A stretch of DNA of 64,000 nucleotides from NCBI RefSeq assembly GCF_001905735.1, contig NZ_LISW01000005.1, forward strand, positions 151,969 through 215,968, written 5' to 3'. Positions 8,402 to 16,680 of this stretch are shown here, piece by piece. Source of the DNA: Streptomyces sp. CB01249 (GTDB taxonomy: Bacteria; Actinomycetota; Actinomycetes; Streptomycetales; Streptomycetaceae). Under the pieces are notes generated by a model. The model saw nothing but the letters and a program-made list of their open reading frames with translations, was not told where the DNA came from and made no database searches. Position 1 is the stretch's first letter. Each line of letters opens with the position of its first letter. A program made the position numbers and the translations under genes.

Positions 8402-10378
8402 TCAGACCTGGACGCGGTCCTCGACGGCCTTGGCGATCTTGGCGATGGCCTCGTCCACCGGGATCCCGTTCTCCTGCGAACCGTCGCGGTAGCGGAAGGA
8501 GACGGCACCGTTGGCCATGTCCTCATCACCCGCGATGATCATGAACGGAACCTTGTTCTTCTGCTGGTTCCTGATCTTCTTCTGCATGCGGTCCGAGGAG
8601 GCGTCCACGTCCACCCGGAGCCCCTGCTTGCGGGCCTTGGCCGCGAACTCCTGGAGGTACGGGATGTGCGTGTCGCCGATCGGGATGCCGACCGCCTGGA
8701 CCGGGGCCAGCCACACCGGGAACGCACCCGCGTAGTGCTCGAGCAGCACCGCGAAGAAGCGCTCGATGGAGCCGAACAGGGCGCGGTGGATCATGACCGG
8801 GCGCTGCTTGGAGCCGTCCGGACCGGTGTACTCCAGGTCGAACCGCTCCGGCAGGTTGAAGTCGAGCTGAATGGTCGACATCTGCCAGGTCCGGCCGATG
8901 GCGTCCTTGCACTGCACCGAGATCTTCGGGCCGTAGAACGCGGCCCCGCCCGGGTCCGGGACCAGGGGCAGGCCCTGCTTCTCGGCGACCTGGCGCAGGG
9001 TCTCGGTGGCCTCTTCCCAGGCATCGTCCGACCCGACGAACTTCTCCGGGTCCTTGGTGGACAGCTCCAGGTAGAAGTCGGTGAGCCCGTAGTCGCGGAG
9101 CAGGTTCAGGACGAAGGTGAGCGTCCGGTCCAGTTCCTCGGCCATCTGCTCACGGGTGCAGTAGATGTGCGCGTCATCCTGCGTGAAGCCGCGCGAGCGG
9201 GTCAGGCCGTGCACGACGCCCGACTTCTCGTACCGGTACACCGTGCCGAACTCGAAGAGACGCAGGGGCAGTTCACGGTACGAACGGCCGCGCGCGTCGA
9301 AGATCAGGTTGTGCATCGGGCAGTTCATGGGCTTGAGGTAGTAGTCCACCCCGTCGTCCAGCTGCATGGGCGGGTACATGCCGTCGGCGTACCAGTCCAG
9401 GTGGCCGGACTTCTCGAAGAGCTTGCCCTTGGTGGCGTGCGGCGAGTAGACGAACTCGTAGCCCTCCTCCTCGTGCCGGCGGCGCGAGTAGTCCTCCATG
9501 GCCCGGCGGATGACGCCGCCCTTGGGGTGGAAGACGGCGAGGCCGGGGCCGATCTCGTCGGGGAAGGAGAAGAGGTCCAGCTCGTTGCCGAGCTTGCGGT
9601 GGTCGCGCTTGGCGGCCTCCTCCAGGAACTCCAGGTGCGCCTTCAGCTCGTCCTTGGTGGGCCAGGCGGTGCCGTAGATGCGCTGGAGCATCGGGTTCTT
9701 CTCGCTGCCCCGCCAGTACGCGGCGGCGTTCCGCATCAGCTTGAAGGCCGGGATGAACCGGGTCGTCGGCAGGTGCGGGCCCCGGCAGAGGTCCTTCCAG
9801 CACAGGTCGCCGGTCTTCGGGTCGAGGTTGTCGTAGATGGTCAGCTCGCCGCCGCCCACCTCGACGTCCGCGCCGTCGTCCGAGGAGGCGGAGCCCTTGA
9901 TGCCGATGAGCTCCAGCTTGTACGGCTCGTCGGCCAGCTCCTCGCGGGCGGCCTCGTCCGTCACGACCCGGCGGGAGAACTTCTGGCCCCGCTTCTGGAT
10001 CTCCTGCATCTTCTTCTCGATGGCCTTGAGGTCCTCGGGCGTGAACGGCTTCTCGACGTCGAAGTCGTAGTAGAAGCCGTCCTTGACCGGCGGGCCGATG
10101 CCGAGCTTGGCCTCGGGGTGCAGCTCCTGCACGGCCTGCGCCATGACGTGCGCGGTGGAGTGGCGCAGGATGTTGAGGCCGTCCTCGGAGGAGATCTCGA
10201 CGGGCTCGACGGTCTCGCCGTCCTTGAGCTCGTACGCGAGGTCCTTCAGCTCGCCGCCGACGCGGGCGGCGACGATGGTGCGCTCACCGGGGAAGAGCTC
10301 GGCAGCCGTAGTGCCCGTCGTCACCACGCGCTCTTCCCGCTCGGAATCGCGTTGGATGGTCACACGGACGTCTGACAC
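8402..10378 (-). CDS. thrS: Threonyl-tRNA synthetase
   Basis: Charges tRNA-Thr; full length at 658 aa. Domains in order: N-terminal TGS domain (residues 1-about 65), the editing/SAD domain with HSTAHVMAQAV (H-x3-H), the class II catalytic core with MNCPMH (zinc cysteine) and the motif-2 block RYEKSGVVHGLTRSRGF, and the C-terminal anticodon-binding domain starting near VQAVGIPIGD. GTG 10378 is chosen because AGGAGA stands 6 nt upstream and the protein then begins exactly at the TGS domain; the longer open frame to 10519 crosses the palindromic repeat. No T-box leader was seen. Confidence 0.97.
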   Translation of the reverse strand: MSDVRVTIQRDSEREERVVTTGTTAAELFPGERTIVAARVGGELKDLAYELKDGETVEPVEISSEDGLNILRHSTAHVMAQAVQELHPEAKLGIGPPVKDGFYYDFDVEKPFTPEDLKAIEKKMQEIQKRGQKFSRRVVTDEAAREELADEPYKLELIGIKGSASSDDGADVEVGGGELTIYDNLDPKTGDLCWKDLCRGPHLPTTRFIPAFKLMRNAAAYWRGSEKNPMLQRIYGTAWPTKDELKAHLEFLEEAAKRDHRKLGNELDLFSFPDEIGPGLAVFHPKGGVIRRAMEDYSRRRHEEEGYEFVYSPHATKGKLFEKSGHLDWYADGMYPPMQLDDGVDYYLKPMNCPMHNLIFDARGRSYRELPLRLFEFGTVYRYEKSGVVHGLTRSRGFTQDDAHIYCTREQMAEELDRTLTFVLNLLRDYGLTDFYLELSTKDPEKFVGSDDAWEEATETLRQVAEKQGLPLVPDPGGAAFYGPKISVQCKDAIGRTWQMSTIQLDFNLPERFDLEYTGPDGSKQRPVMIHRALFGSIERFFAVLLEHYAGAFPVWLAPVQAVGIPIGDTHIPYLQEFAAKARKQGLRVDVDASSDRMQKKIRNQQKNKVPFMIIAGDEDMANGAVSFRYRDGSQENGIPVDEAIAKIAKAVEDRVQV

Positions 10379-10471
10379 CGGTCTCTCCTGACTCAGGGGG
10401 CGCACCGCACTCCTCTGGCGCGTGCAGAAGGAATCGTACCGAGCCGAGGGCCCCCATTGCGAAAGGCCCTG

Positions 10472-10631
10472 GGGCCTTCCCTTTGGGTCATGCCGGGCTC
10501 GCAGGCTCTGGCACCGCACCTCGCGGCGTTGTCGTCAATCACCAACGCTCCGCGTTGCCTCAATCCTCCGCCTTGCGATGCACGGCACCAGAGCCCGCTC
10601 CCTGATCCGGCCTGACCCAAAGGGAAGGCCC
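10472..10631. repeat. 160-bp imperfect palindrome with perfect 19-bp ends
   Basis: The ends are a perfect 19-bp inverted repeat (GGGCCTTCCCTTTGGGTCA at 10472-10490, its complement at 10613-10631). The inner arms continue to pair with few mismatches (GGCTCTGGCACCG against GGCTCTGGTGCCG), so the whole unit can fold into one long hairpin. The right edge falls on the last base of the stop codon of the adjacent minus-strand gene, and the left edge is 94 bp before the thrS start. No protein is encoded. The form is that of a small non-autonomous mobile repeat (MITE/REP-like) that may double as terminator. Confidence 0.8.
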
Positions 10632-11818
10632 TACTCCCCCGTGCACGCCTCCTCGAAGAAGTCCACGTTCTCCTGGAGCGACTTCATGAGCCGGTCCCGT
10701 TCCTCGTCGTCCACCTGTACGGGGACGACCTGCGAGGCCCCGGTCAGCCGCCGGAAGCCGCCCCGGCTCTCCAGCCGCCCCTCCACCCGGACCGGCAGCC
10801 CGACCAGATGGGCCTGGCCCGCGATCCGGTACGCCTCCTCGTCCAGCTCGATCCGGACGTGCGGCACCTCGGCCCCGGCCAGCACCCGCAGCCGTACGGT
10901 CCCGGCCCCGCGCGGCCCGGACCGCCGCAGCCGGACGACGGCCCCGGTGATCCGTACGGCGACGGCTGGCTCGTCGCGGAGGTAGCGCGCCCCGGCCCGG
11001 CGCAGGGCGGGCAGGTCGCCCGGGGAGAACTCAACGGGTTCGGGGCGGGCGGGGCAGCCGGCGGGGGTTCCGGCGGCGGGCGCCCAGTCCAGCGCGATGG
11101 CGGCGCCCTCCGAGCCCCGGACGAGGGCGACGACCGCCTCGGTGAGCTCCCGGCTGACGCCCGCCGCGACGGCGTTGTCGAAGGCTTCCATGCCACCGGT
11201 GGCCCGTTGGTAGTCCACCGCCTCTCGGGTGGCGTGCAGGGCGTGATGGAGCCGGACGGCGACGGGGCGGCCCGGGTCGACCGGGACGAACGCGGTGAGG
11301 GAGCGGCCGCCGGGTCCGGGGCCGGTGAGCACGGGGCCGAGGGCGGCCAGGGCGCGGCTGCGGCGGCGGGCGCCGTGGTAGCCGGCCGGGCCCCGGAGGG
11401 CGAGGGCTCCGGCCAGCAGGATCTGGCGGGCGGCTCCGTGCAGCTGCTCCGCGCCGAGCCAGTCGACGGCACCGGCGGCGGGTTCGGGGACCTCGCGGTG
11501 CCAGCGGATCTCGTCGCTGGGGACGGCGAGGGCGACCAGGATCTCCCGGGCGGAGGGGGCGGCGCTGCGGGCCAGCGCGGTCAGGGCCTCGGCGAGCAGG
11601 TCCTCGCTGTCGGGGAAGGTCCTGGTGCGGGGCACGAGGAGGCTGGTGGTGCCGCCGGGCGGGGTCCAGCGGCTGTAGGGGCCTCCGTCGGTGCCGCGAC
11701 GCTGCCAGCCGTGCCGGGCGAGCAGGGCGCCGAGATCGGCGGGGTCGACGCGGGCCGGGTCGGGCAGGCCCCAGGCATCCGGCACGGCCTCGCCGTGGAC
11801 GCGTACGGACTCGTGCAT
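10631..11818 (-). CDS. Uncharacterised protein with probable C-terminal OB-like domain
   Basis: Protein of 395 aa, partner of the DUF4365 gene. ATG 11818 overlaps the upstream stop by 1 nt (TGATG), which fixes the start and implies translational coupling. The first 250 residues are of unrecognised fold with segments such as TPPGGTTSLLVPRT. The last 110 residues (AVRITGAVVRLRR ... LPVRVEGRLESRGGFRRL) have the strand pattern of an OB-like nucleic-acid-binding module. The gene ends exactly at the palindromic repeat. Function unknown; association with a predicted nuclease suggests DNA or RNA handling, which is inference. Confidence 0.78.
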   Translation of the reverse strand: MHESVRVHGEAVPDAWGLPDPARVDPADLGALLARHGWQRRGTDGGPYSRWTPPGGTTSLLVPRTRTFPDSEDLLAEALTALARSAAPSAREILVALAVPSDEIRWHREVPEPAAGAVDWLGAEQLHGAARQILLAGALALRGPAGYHGARRRSRALAALGPVLTGPGPGGRSLTAFVPVDPGRPVAVRLHHALHATREAVDYQRATGGMEAFDNAVAAGVSRELTEAVVALVRGSEGAAIALDWAPAAGTPAGCPARPEPVEFSPGDLPALRRAGARYLRDEPAVAVRITGAVVRLRRSGPRGAGTVRLRVLAGAEVPHVRIELDEEAYRIAGQAHLVGLPVRVEGRLESRGGFRRLTGASQVVPVQVDDEERDRLMKSLQENVDFFEEACTGE

Positions 11819-12468
11819 CAGGGTCTCCCTCCCGCCCCGACGCGGTTCATGATCTCGCAGAGCGCCCGGTCGTCGAAGACGCGCGAGGTCATGAGCCGCA
11901 CGGTGGTCCGGTGGCGGCCGGTCACGGGGTGTCCGGCCAGATTGGTCCAATAGCAGCAGTGCCGCAGGTCGAGGCTGTCCGGGCCGGCCCGCAGCCAGTC
12001 GTCCTGGCTGCGCGGCACGAGCATCACGACCAGGATCTTGTGCACGGACACGGGCGTCCGGGCGAGCTTCACCAGGTGGGCGTTGTCCAGCGTGAAGGCG
12101 AAGGTCGGGCCGGGCGGCCGGGCCGGTATCTGGTAGGTGCACTTCAGCTGGACCTTGATGGTCACCTCGTCGTCCACGAGGTGACCGGGGGAACCGTGGC
12201 TGACGTGCCAGTCGATGCCGTTGTCGGGGAAGGGCTGCGACAGCGAGCAGCCCGCCGCCGCGGCGACGGCGTGGAGGTAGCCCACCTGGAGGGTCTCCAT
12301 GCAGGCGGTGGTGGCGAGTCCGCCGCGCAGCGGTGCGGTCCGCTGGGGCAGCAGCCCGCTCGGTTCGGGCTGCGCGAGCGCCATGGCTCCGTAAGCCTTC
12401 CGGGCCGTACCAATGGGGATGAGGTGTACCGGGCGGTCAACTTCCGCTGCCGGTACTTGTGTTGTCAC
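11818..12468 (-). CDS. DUF4365-type protein, predicted PD-(D/E)XK-like nuclease fold
   Basis: Protein of 216 aa from GTG 12468 (MTTQVPAAEVDRP). The block GIDWHVSH ... VTIKVQLKCT (about residues 84-112) has the D-x(n)-(V)K-x-Q-x-K spacing of DUF4365 proteins, which are regarded as restriction-endonuclease-like. The second half alternates strands and helices and ends with RVFDDRALCEIMNRV. It is transcribed with, and overlaps by 1 nt, the 395-aa gene. The 105-bp gap to the divergent exonuclease gene must hold promoters for both directions. Substrate and role are unknown. Confidence 0.75.
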   Translation of the reverse strand: MTTQVPAAEVDRPVHLIPIGTARKAYGAMALAQPEPSGLLPQRTAPLRGGLATTACMETLQVGYLHAVAAAAGCSLSQPFPDNGIDWHVSHGSPGHLVDDEVTIKVQLKCTYQIPARPPGPTFAFTLDNAHLVKLARTPVSVHKILVVMLVPRSQDDWLRAGPDSLDLRHCCYWTNLAGHPVTGRHRTTVRLMTSRVFDDRALCEIMNRVGAGGRP

Positions 12469-12573
12469 CGCACGGGACCGTGCGCAAACGGCGTATCAGG
12501 CAAAGGGCGCGGGTATCACCGAACCGGGCAGAGGAATCCCGCCATCTGCCGTGCGTGCGCGAGGAGTTCGGGG

Positions 12574-13299
12574 ATGACTCATTGGTACGAAGGGCCGCTG
12601 GCCGCTTTCGACACGGAGACGACGGGTGTGGACGTCGAGGAGGACCGGATCGTCTCGGCCGCCCTGGTGATCCAGGACCGGTCGGACGGGCCGGTGCGCG
12701 TCACCCGCTGGCTGGTGAATCCGGGGGTGCCGGTCCCTCCGGGTGCGACGGAGATCCACGGGCTGACCGACGACCACCTCCAGCGCAACGGCCGCTGGCC
12801 GGCGCCCGCGATCGAGGAGATGGCACGGGCGCTGGCCGAGCAGTGCGCGGCGGGGCGGCCGCTCGTCGTGATGAACGCGCCGTTCGATCTGACGCTGCTG
12901 GACCGGGAGTTGAAGCGGCACCGGGCGTCGTCGCTGGGCGCGTACCTGGAGCGGTCGCCGCTGTGCGTGCTGGACCCCCGGGTGCTGGACAAGCACCTGG
13001 ACCGCTACCGCAAGGGCCGTCGCACGCTGACGGATCTCTGCGAGCTGTACGGCGTGCTGCTGGACGGGGCGCACGACGCGGCGGCTGACGCGGCCGCCTC
13101 GCTGGAGCTGGTCCGGGCGGTGGGGCGCCGCTTCTCGGCCCGGCTCGAACGGCTGACCCCGGCGGAGTTGCACACGCTCCAAGCGGTCTGGCACGCCGCT
13201 CAGGCGCGGGGGCTCCAGGCGTGGTTCGCGCGGAGCGGGACGCCGGAGACGGTGGACCCGGCCTGGCCGCTGCGCCCGGAGCTGCGCACGGCCGCGTGA
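12574..13299 (+). CDS. DnaQ-family 3'-5' exonuclease (DEDDh)
   Basis: Protein of 241 aa with all three exonuclease motifs of the DNA polymerase III epsilon family: Exo I FDTETTG (about residues 12-18), Exo II VMNAPFDLTLLDREL (about 105-119) and Exo III HDAAADA (about 165-171). ATG 12574 follows GAGGAG at 12561-12566. There is no polymerase-binding or helicase extension, so it is a free-standing repair-type exonuclease rather than an evident holoenzyme subunit. Confidence 0.88.
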   Translation: MTHWYEGPLAAFDTETTGVDVEEDRIVSAALVIQDRSDGPVRVTRWLVNPGVPVPPGATEIHGLTDDHLQRNGRWPAPAIEEMARALAEQCAAGRPLVVMNAPFDLTLLDRELKRHRASSLGAYLERSPLCVLDPRVLDKHLDRYRKGRRTLTDLCELYGVLLDGAHDAAADAAASLELVRAVGRRFSARLERLTPAELHTLQAVWHAAQARGLQAWFARSGTPETVDPAWPLRPELRTAA

Positions 13300-13324
13300 G
13301 GCGAAGGAGTGGCCGGACATGCGA

Positions 13325-13359
13325 AAGCCGGTCCGTCGGTGGTGCTGACGGACCGGCTT
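13325..13359. terminator. Bidirectional hairpin terminator
   Basis: Perfect 13-bp stem AAGCCGGTCCGTC / GACGGACCGGCTT with a 9-nt loop. It lies 25 bp past the exonuclease stop and directly 3' of the convergent tRNA-Val gene, so it can terminate both. Confidence 0.85.
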
Positions 13360-13367
13360 CTCCGGGG

Positions 13368-13439
13368 TGGGCGATACTGGGTTCGAACCAGTGACCTCTT
13401 CGGTGTGAACGAAGCGCTCTCCCACTGAGCTAATCGCCC
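13368..13439 (-). tRNA. tRNA-Val (anticodon CAC)
   Basis: A 72-nt cloverleaf on the minus strand: acceptor GGGCGAT/ATCGCCC, anticodon arm CTTCG-TTCACAC-CGAAG giving anticodon CAC (reads GUG), T-loop TTCGAAC. CCA is not encoded. Identical to the copy at 16543-16614. Confidence 0.97.
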
Positions 13440-13478
13440 GGGAACGGGTTGAACCATACAGGGCCGGACGGCCGTGGT

Positions 13479-13925
13479 TCAAACCGCTTCCAGCCGGGCC
13501 GCGAGTCCGCGCCGCCCGGCCCGCATCATCAGGGCGTGGTTGGCGCGGAACACCGGCCGGCAGGGCACCGCGAGGACCCGCAGCAGCCTCCGGCGCACCT
13601 CGACCTCCTGCTCGTAGACGGCCCGGGTGCCGGAGCCGTGCGGTGCGACCGTCCAGCGGACCCAGCCGTCGAGATCGCCGCCGAGCGCGGCTTCGAGGAC
13701 GCCGTGCGCCGGGTCGTGGCGCCGTTCACGCACGGTCGTGACGAGGTCGTACGGGAGGAGGGAACGGATCCGGGTGGTGCCGGACTCGCTGCCGGACCGG
13801 GTGACCTCGCGGACCTGCGGCCACCACCGCGGATAGTCCTGGACGCGTTCGAGCGCGGCGTACACGGCCTCGGGCGGCGCCCGGAACTCCCATACGGTGA
13901 CGAATCGGTAGTGGTTCCAGTTCAT
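13479..13925 (-). CDS. SRPBCC-family (START-like) protein
   Basis: Small lipid-binding-fold protein of 148 aa beginning MNWNHYRFVTVWEFRAPPEAVY. The N-terminal pattern (strand, then APPEAVYAALERVQDYPRWWPQV) and the WVRWTVAPHGSGTRAVYEQEVEV strand pair are typical of the polyketide cyclase/SRPBCC superfamily. No catalytic residues can be assigned. ATG 13925 is chosen over the longer frame because a palindrome, probably an operator, occupies 13941-13964 just upstream. Confidence 0.85.
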   Translation of the reverse strand: MNWNHYRFVTVWEFRAPPEAVYAALERVQDYPRWWPQVREVTRSGSESGTTRIRSLLPYDLVTTVRERRHDPAHGVLEAALGGDLDGWVRWTVAPHGSGTRAVYEQEVEVRRRLLRVLAVPCRPVFRANHALMMRAGRRGLAARLEAV

Positions 13926-13940
13926 GACCCCAGGATGCGC

Positions 13941-13964
13941 GTACTCAGACGGGCATCTGAGTAC
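13941..13964. promoter_or_regulatory. Palindromic operator-like site between divergent genes
   Basis: Perfect 9-bp inverted repeat GTACTCAGA / TCTGAGTAC with a 6-nt centre (CGGGCA). It is 16 bp upstream of the SRPBCC start and just before the 13973/14009 starts of the divergent membrane protein gene, so a bound repressor could control both. The regulator is not evident nearby. Confidence 0.6.
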
Positions 13965-14008
13965 CTGGACGCATGTTCGGTCGCGTGGCGCGCAGCACAC
14001 TCGCGTTC

Positions 14009-16480
14009 ATGGAACATGTGCCGCCGCCCGCCGAGGAATTGGCGCTCCTCGATCGTGAACTGGCCCGGCTGGACGCCCGCCGGGCCCAGCTGCTGACCCG
14101 CCGCACCTGGCTGCTGCGGGCACTGGAAGCCACCGGCCCCGCCCCCTGGGGGCCGCCCCAGGCCTCTGTCACGCCCTGGGGCCCCGGCGGGTTCGGCCCG
14201 GCGCGTCCGGCCTCGAAGCGCAGTGTGCAGAACGTGCTGCTGATCCTCGGCGGGCTGCTCCTCGCGGTCGCCGCCCTCGCGTTCACCCTGGTCAGCTGGG
14301 GCGACCTGGGCATCGGCGGGCGCAGCGCGGTGCTGACCGCGGTGACGGCCGGGGCGCTGGCCGCTCCGGCGACGCTGCTGCGCCGGGGTCTGGCCGCGAC
14401 GGCGGAGGCGCTGGTGGCGGTGGCGTCGGTGCTGATGGTGCTCGACGCGTACGCGGTGTACGCGGTGGCGCTGCCGGACGCGGGCGGCGCGGCGTACACG
14501 GGGACGGCGGCGGCGGTGCTCGCGCTGCTGTGGACGACCTACGGGCTGCTCCTGGGCAAGCTGCGGCTGCCGCTGCCGCTGGCGGTCGTCTCGGCGCAGC
14601 TGCCGCTGGTGCTGTGGGTGTGGGCGGCGGACGGCGGGCCGCTGTGGTTCTCGGGGGCGCTGCTGGTGACGGCCGCGCTGGACGGCGTGGTGGCGCTGAC
14701 CGTCGGACGGGCGTCGGTACGCGTGGTGGCGTGCGTCGCCCTGTGCGCGACGGGCGGGGCGGGGTTGCTGGTGGCGCTCGTGGAGTCGCTGACGGCGGCC
14801 GGGCCCGCCGGTGCGGTGGCGCCGGGGGCGCTGCTGCTGGCCGGTGCGGCGCTCGCCCTGGCGGGGGCGCGCCGGGCTCCGGTGCCGTTCGCGACGGCCG
14901 GCGGCGTGGTGGCCGGTCTCGGGGCCGTGGCAGCCGTGGGCGGGGTGCCGGCGGCCGGGGTGCCGGACGGCTGGCGGGTCCTGGCGTACCTGCTGTGCGC
15001 CGGGGCGGTGCTGTTCTCCGTACGCGCTCCGCTGGGCGTCGCGGCGGCGCGGGGGCTCGCGTGGGCGTCGGCGGTCGTGGCGGCCGGCGCGGTGCTGGTG
15101 TCGCTGGTGCCGGTGACGGTGGTCGCGGCGGGCCCGGTGACGCGGCTGGGCGCGGTGTGGTCCGGTGCGCCGCGCGGCGGGGCGCGGGGCGCGGTGGGTG
15201 CGACGGACCTGCCGTGGGACGCGATGGCGTCCGCGCCGGTGGTGCTGCTGCTGGTGGCCGTTGCGCTGGGCGCCGCGTTCCGCCGGTGGGACGGTCTGCT
15301 CCGGTGGGCCGGGCCGGTGCTCGTGCCCGGGCCCGCGTGGCGGGGTGCGGCGGGGGCGGCCGGGGTGGCGCTGGGCTGGGCGGGGCTGATGGTGCTGCCG
15401 GCCGCGCTGGACCTGTCCTTCGCGGCGGCCCAGGCGGGGCAGCTGGTCCTGGCCGTGGCGGCGTTCGGCCTGGCGGTGGCCGGGCTGCGGGCCGGGGCGC
15501 GGGCCGTGGCGGTGACGGCCGGTGCGGTCGGGGTGGCCGGTGCGGTGGGCGCGGGTCTGCTGGCGCTGGCGACGGAGGCGGCCACGTACACGGCGTTCGG
15601 TCTGCTGGTGGTGGTGTTCGTGGCGCTGGCGGTGGCCCTGGACCGGCAGGAGGGCGTCTCGCCGCCGGCGGTGTCGGCGGCGGCCTGTGCGGCGGTGGCG
15701 TGCGCCGTGGTGCCGGTGGCCGCGCTGGGGTCCTCGCTGGGCCTCGCGGTGTACGAGGCGGCGGTGCCCCTGCTGGCGGTGCCGACGGCGACGGTGCTGG
15801 TGGGGGCGCGGCTGAAGGGTCACCCGGTGGCGGTGCCGGTCGAGGTGACCGGTGCGGCGGCGGGTGTGGTGGCGGTCGCCATGGCGGTGGACGACGCGCG
15901 GTTCCTGGCGCTGGTGCTGGCGCTGTGCGGGGTGCTCGCGGCGGGGACGGCGCTGCGCCCGGAGCGGCGGCCGCTCGCGGGGTACCTGGCGACGGGGCTG
16001 TTCGTGCTGGCGGCGTGGGTGCGGCTCGCGGTGTCGGGGGTGTCGGCCCCGGAGGCGTACACCCTGCCGGTCACCGTTCCGGCGCTGGTGGTCGGGGTGC
16101 TGCGCCGTCGCCGCGATCCGTCGGCCTCGTCGTGGGCGGCGTACGGGGCGGGGCTCGCGGTGACGCTGGTGCCGTCGCTGGGCGCCGCCTGGACGGACCC
16201 GCACTGGACGCGTCCGCTGCTGCTGGGGGTGGCGGCCCTGGGGATCACGCTGGCGGGGGCACGGCTGCGGCTCCAGGCGCTGCTGGTGTTGGGCGGCGCG
16301 GTGCTGGCGCTGGACGCGCTGCACGAGCTGGCGCCGTACGTGGTGCAGGTGGCGGGGGCGCTGCCGCGGTGGGTGGCGCCGGCGCTGGCCGGGGTGCTGC
16401 TGCTGGTGGTGGGTGCGACGTACGAGAAGCGGCTGCGGGACGCCCGGCGGCTGAAGGAGGCGCTGGGGCGGATGCGGTGA
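14009..16480 (+). CDS. Large polytopic membrane protein, SCO7613 C-terminal domain-like
   Basis: Very hydrophobic protein of 823 aa. An N-terminal coiled-coil-like segment (EELALLDRELARLDARRAQLLTRRTWLL, residues about 7-34) is followed by a short Pro/Gly linker and then some 20 or more closely packed hydrophobic helices rich in Ala, Val, Gly and Leu to the C-terminus. This build matches the streptomycete family named after the SCO7613 C-terminal domain; function unknown. ATG 14009 (MEHVPPP) is preferred, but ATG 13973 in the same frame, 9 bp after the palindrome, would suit a leaderless transcript. Short charged tail EKRLRDARRLKEALGRMR. Confidence 0.82.
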   Translation: MEHVPPPAEELALLDRELARLDARRAQLLTRRTWLLRALEATGPAPWGPPQASVTPWGPGGFGPARPASKRSVQNVLLILGGLLLAVAALAFTLVSWGDLGIGGRSAVLTAVTAGALAAPATLLRRGLAATAEALVAVASVLMVLDAYAVYAVALPDAGGAAYTGTAAAVLALLWTTYGLLLGKLRLPLPLAVVSAQLPLVLWVWAADGGPLWFSGALLVTAALDGVVALTVGRASVRVVACVALCATGGAGLLVALVESLTAAGPAGAVAPGALLLAGAALALAGARRAPVPFATAGGVVAGLGAVAAVGGVPAAGVPDGWRVLAYLLCAGAVLFSVRAPLGVAAARGLAWASAVVAAGAVLVSLVPVTVVAAGPVTRLGAVWSGAPRGGARGAVGATDLPWDAMASAPVVLLLVAVALGAAFRRWDGLLRWAGPVLVPGPAWRGAAGAAGVALGWAGLMVLPAALDLSFAAAQAGQLVLAVAAFGLAVAGLRAGARAVAVTAGAVGVAGAVGAGLLALATEAATYTAFGLLVVVFVALAVALDRQEGVSPPAVSAAACAAVACAVVPVAALGSSLGLAVYEAAVPLLAVPTATVLVGARLKGHPVAVPVEVTGAAAGVVAVAMAVDDARFLALVLALCGVLAAGTALRPERRPLAGYLATGLFVLAAWVRLAVSGVSAPEAYTLPVTVPALVVGVLRRRRDPSASSWAAYGAGLAVTLVPSLGAAWTDPHWTRPLLLGVAALGITLAGARLRLQALLVLGGAVLALDALHELAPYVVQVAGALPRWVAPALAGVLLLVVGATYEKRLRDARRLKEALGRMR

Positions 16481-16498
16481 GGTGAGGGCGGGAACGCC

Positions 16499-16533
16499 GA
16501 CGGCCCGGAAGCTCTTGGAGCTTCCGGGCCGTC
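16499..16533. terminator. Bidirectional hairpin terminator
   Basis: Perfect 15-bp stem GACGGCCCGGAAGCT / AGCTTCCGGGCCGTC with a 5-nt loop, between the membrane protein stop and the 3' end of the second tRNA-Val gene. Confidence 0.87.
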
Positions 16534-16542
16534 GGTCCGGGG

Positions 16543-16614
16543 TGGGCGATACTGGGTTCGAACCAGTGACCTCTTCGGTGTGAACGAAGCGCTCTCCCAC
16601 TGAGCTAATCGCCC
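16543..16614 (-). tRNA. tRNA-Val (anticodon CAC), second copy
   Basis: Identical in sequence to the tRNA at 13368-13439, same strand, anticodon CAC, no encoded CCA. The identity continues a few bases past both ends (TCCGGGG before, CGGG after), so the copies form a direct repeat of about 80 bp flanking two protein genes. Confidence 0.97.
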
Positions 16615-16680
16615 GGGCGCACCGCAAACATTACCCCATGTCAGCGGCGTCCCCCGACCATCCCCGGGACCGCCCGGGGG

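Noticed and set aside
10379..10631. T-box or other riboswitch in front of thrS
   Set aside because: No T-box consensus (AGGGTGGNACCGCG) and no specifier hairpin. The structure is explained by the long palindrome.
13973..14500. Minus-strand frames of several hundred codons across the SCO7613-like gene (13922-16627)
   Set aside because: Rich in Arg, Pro and His with no domain, as expected for the shadow of a Val/Ala/Leu-rich membrane protein.
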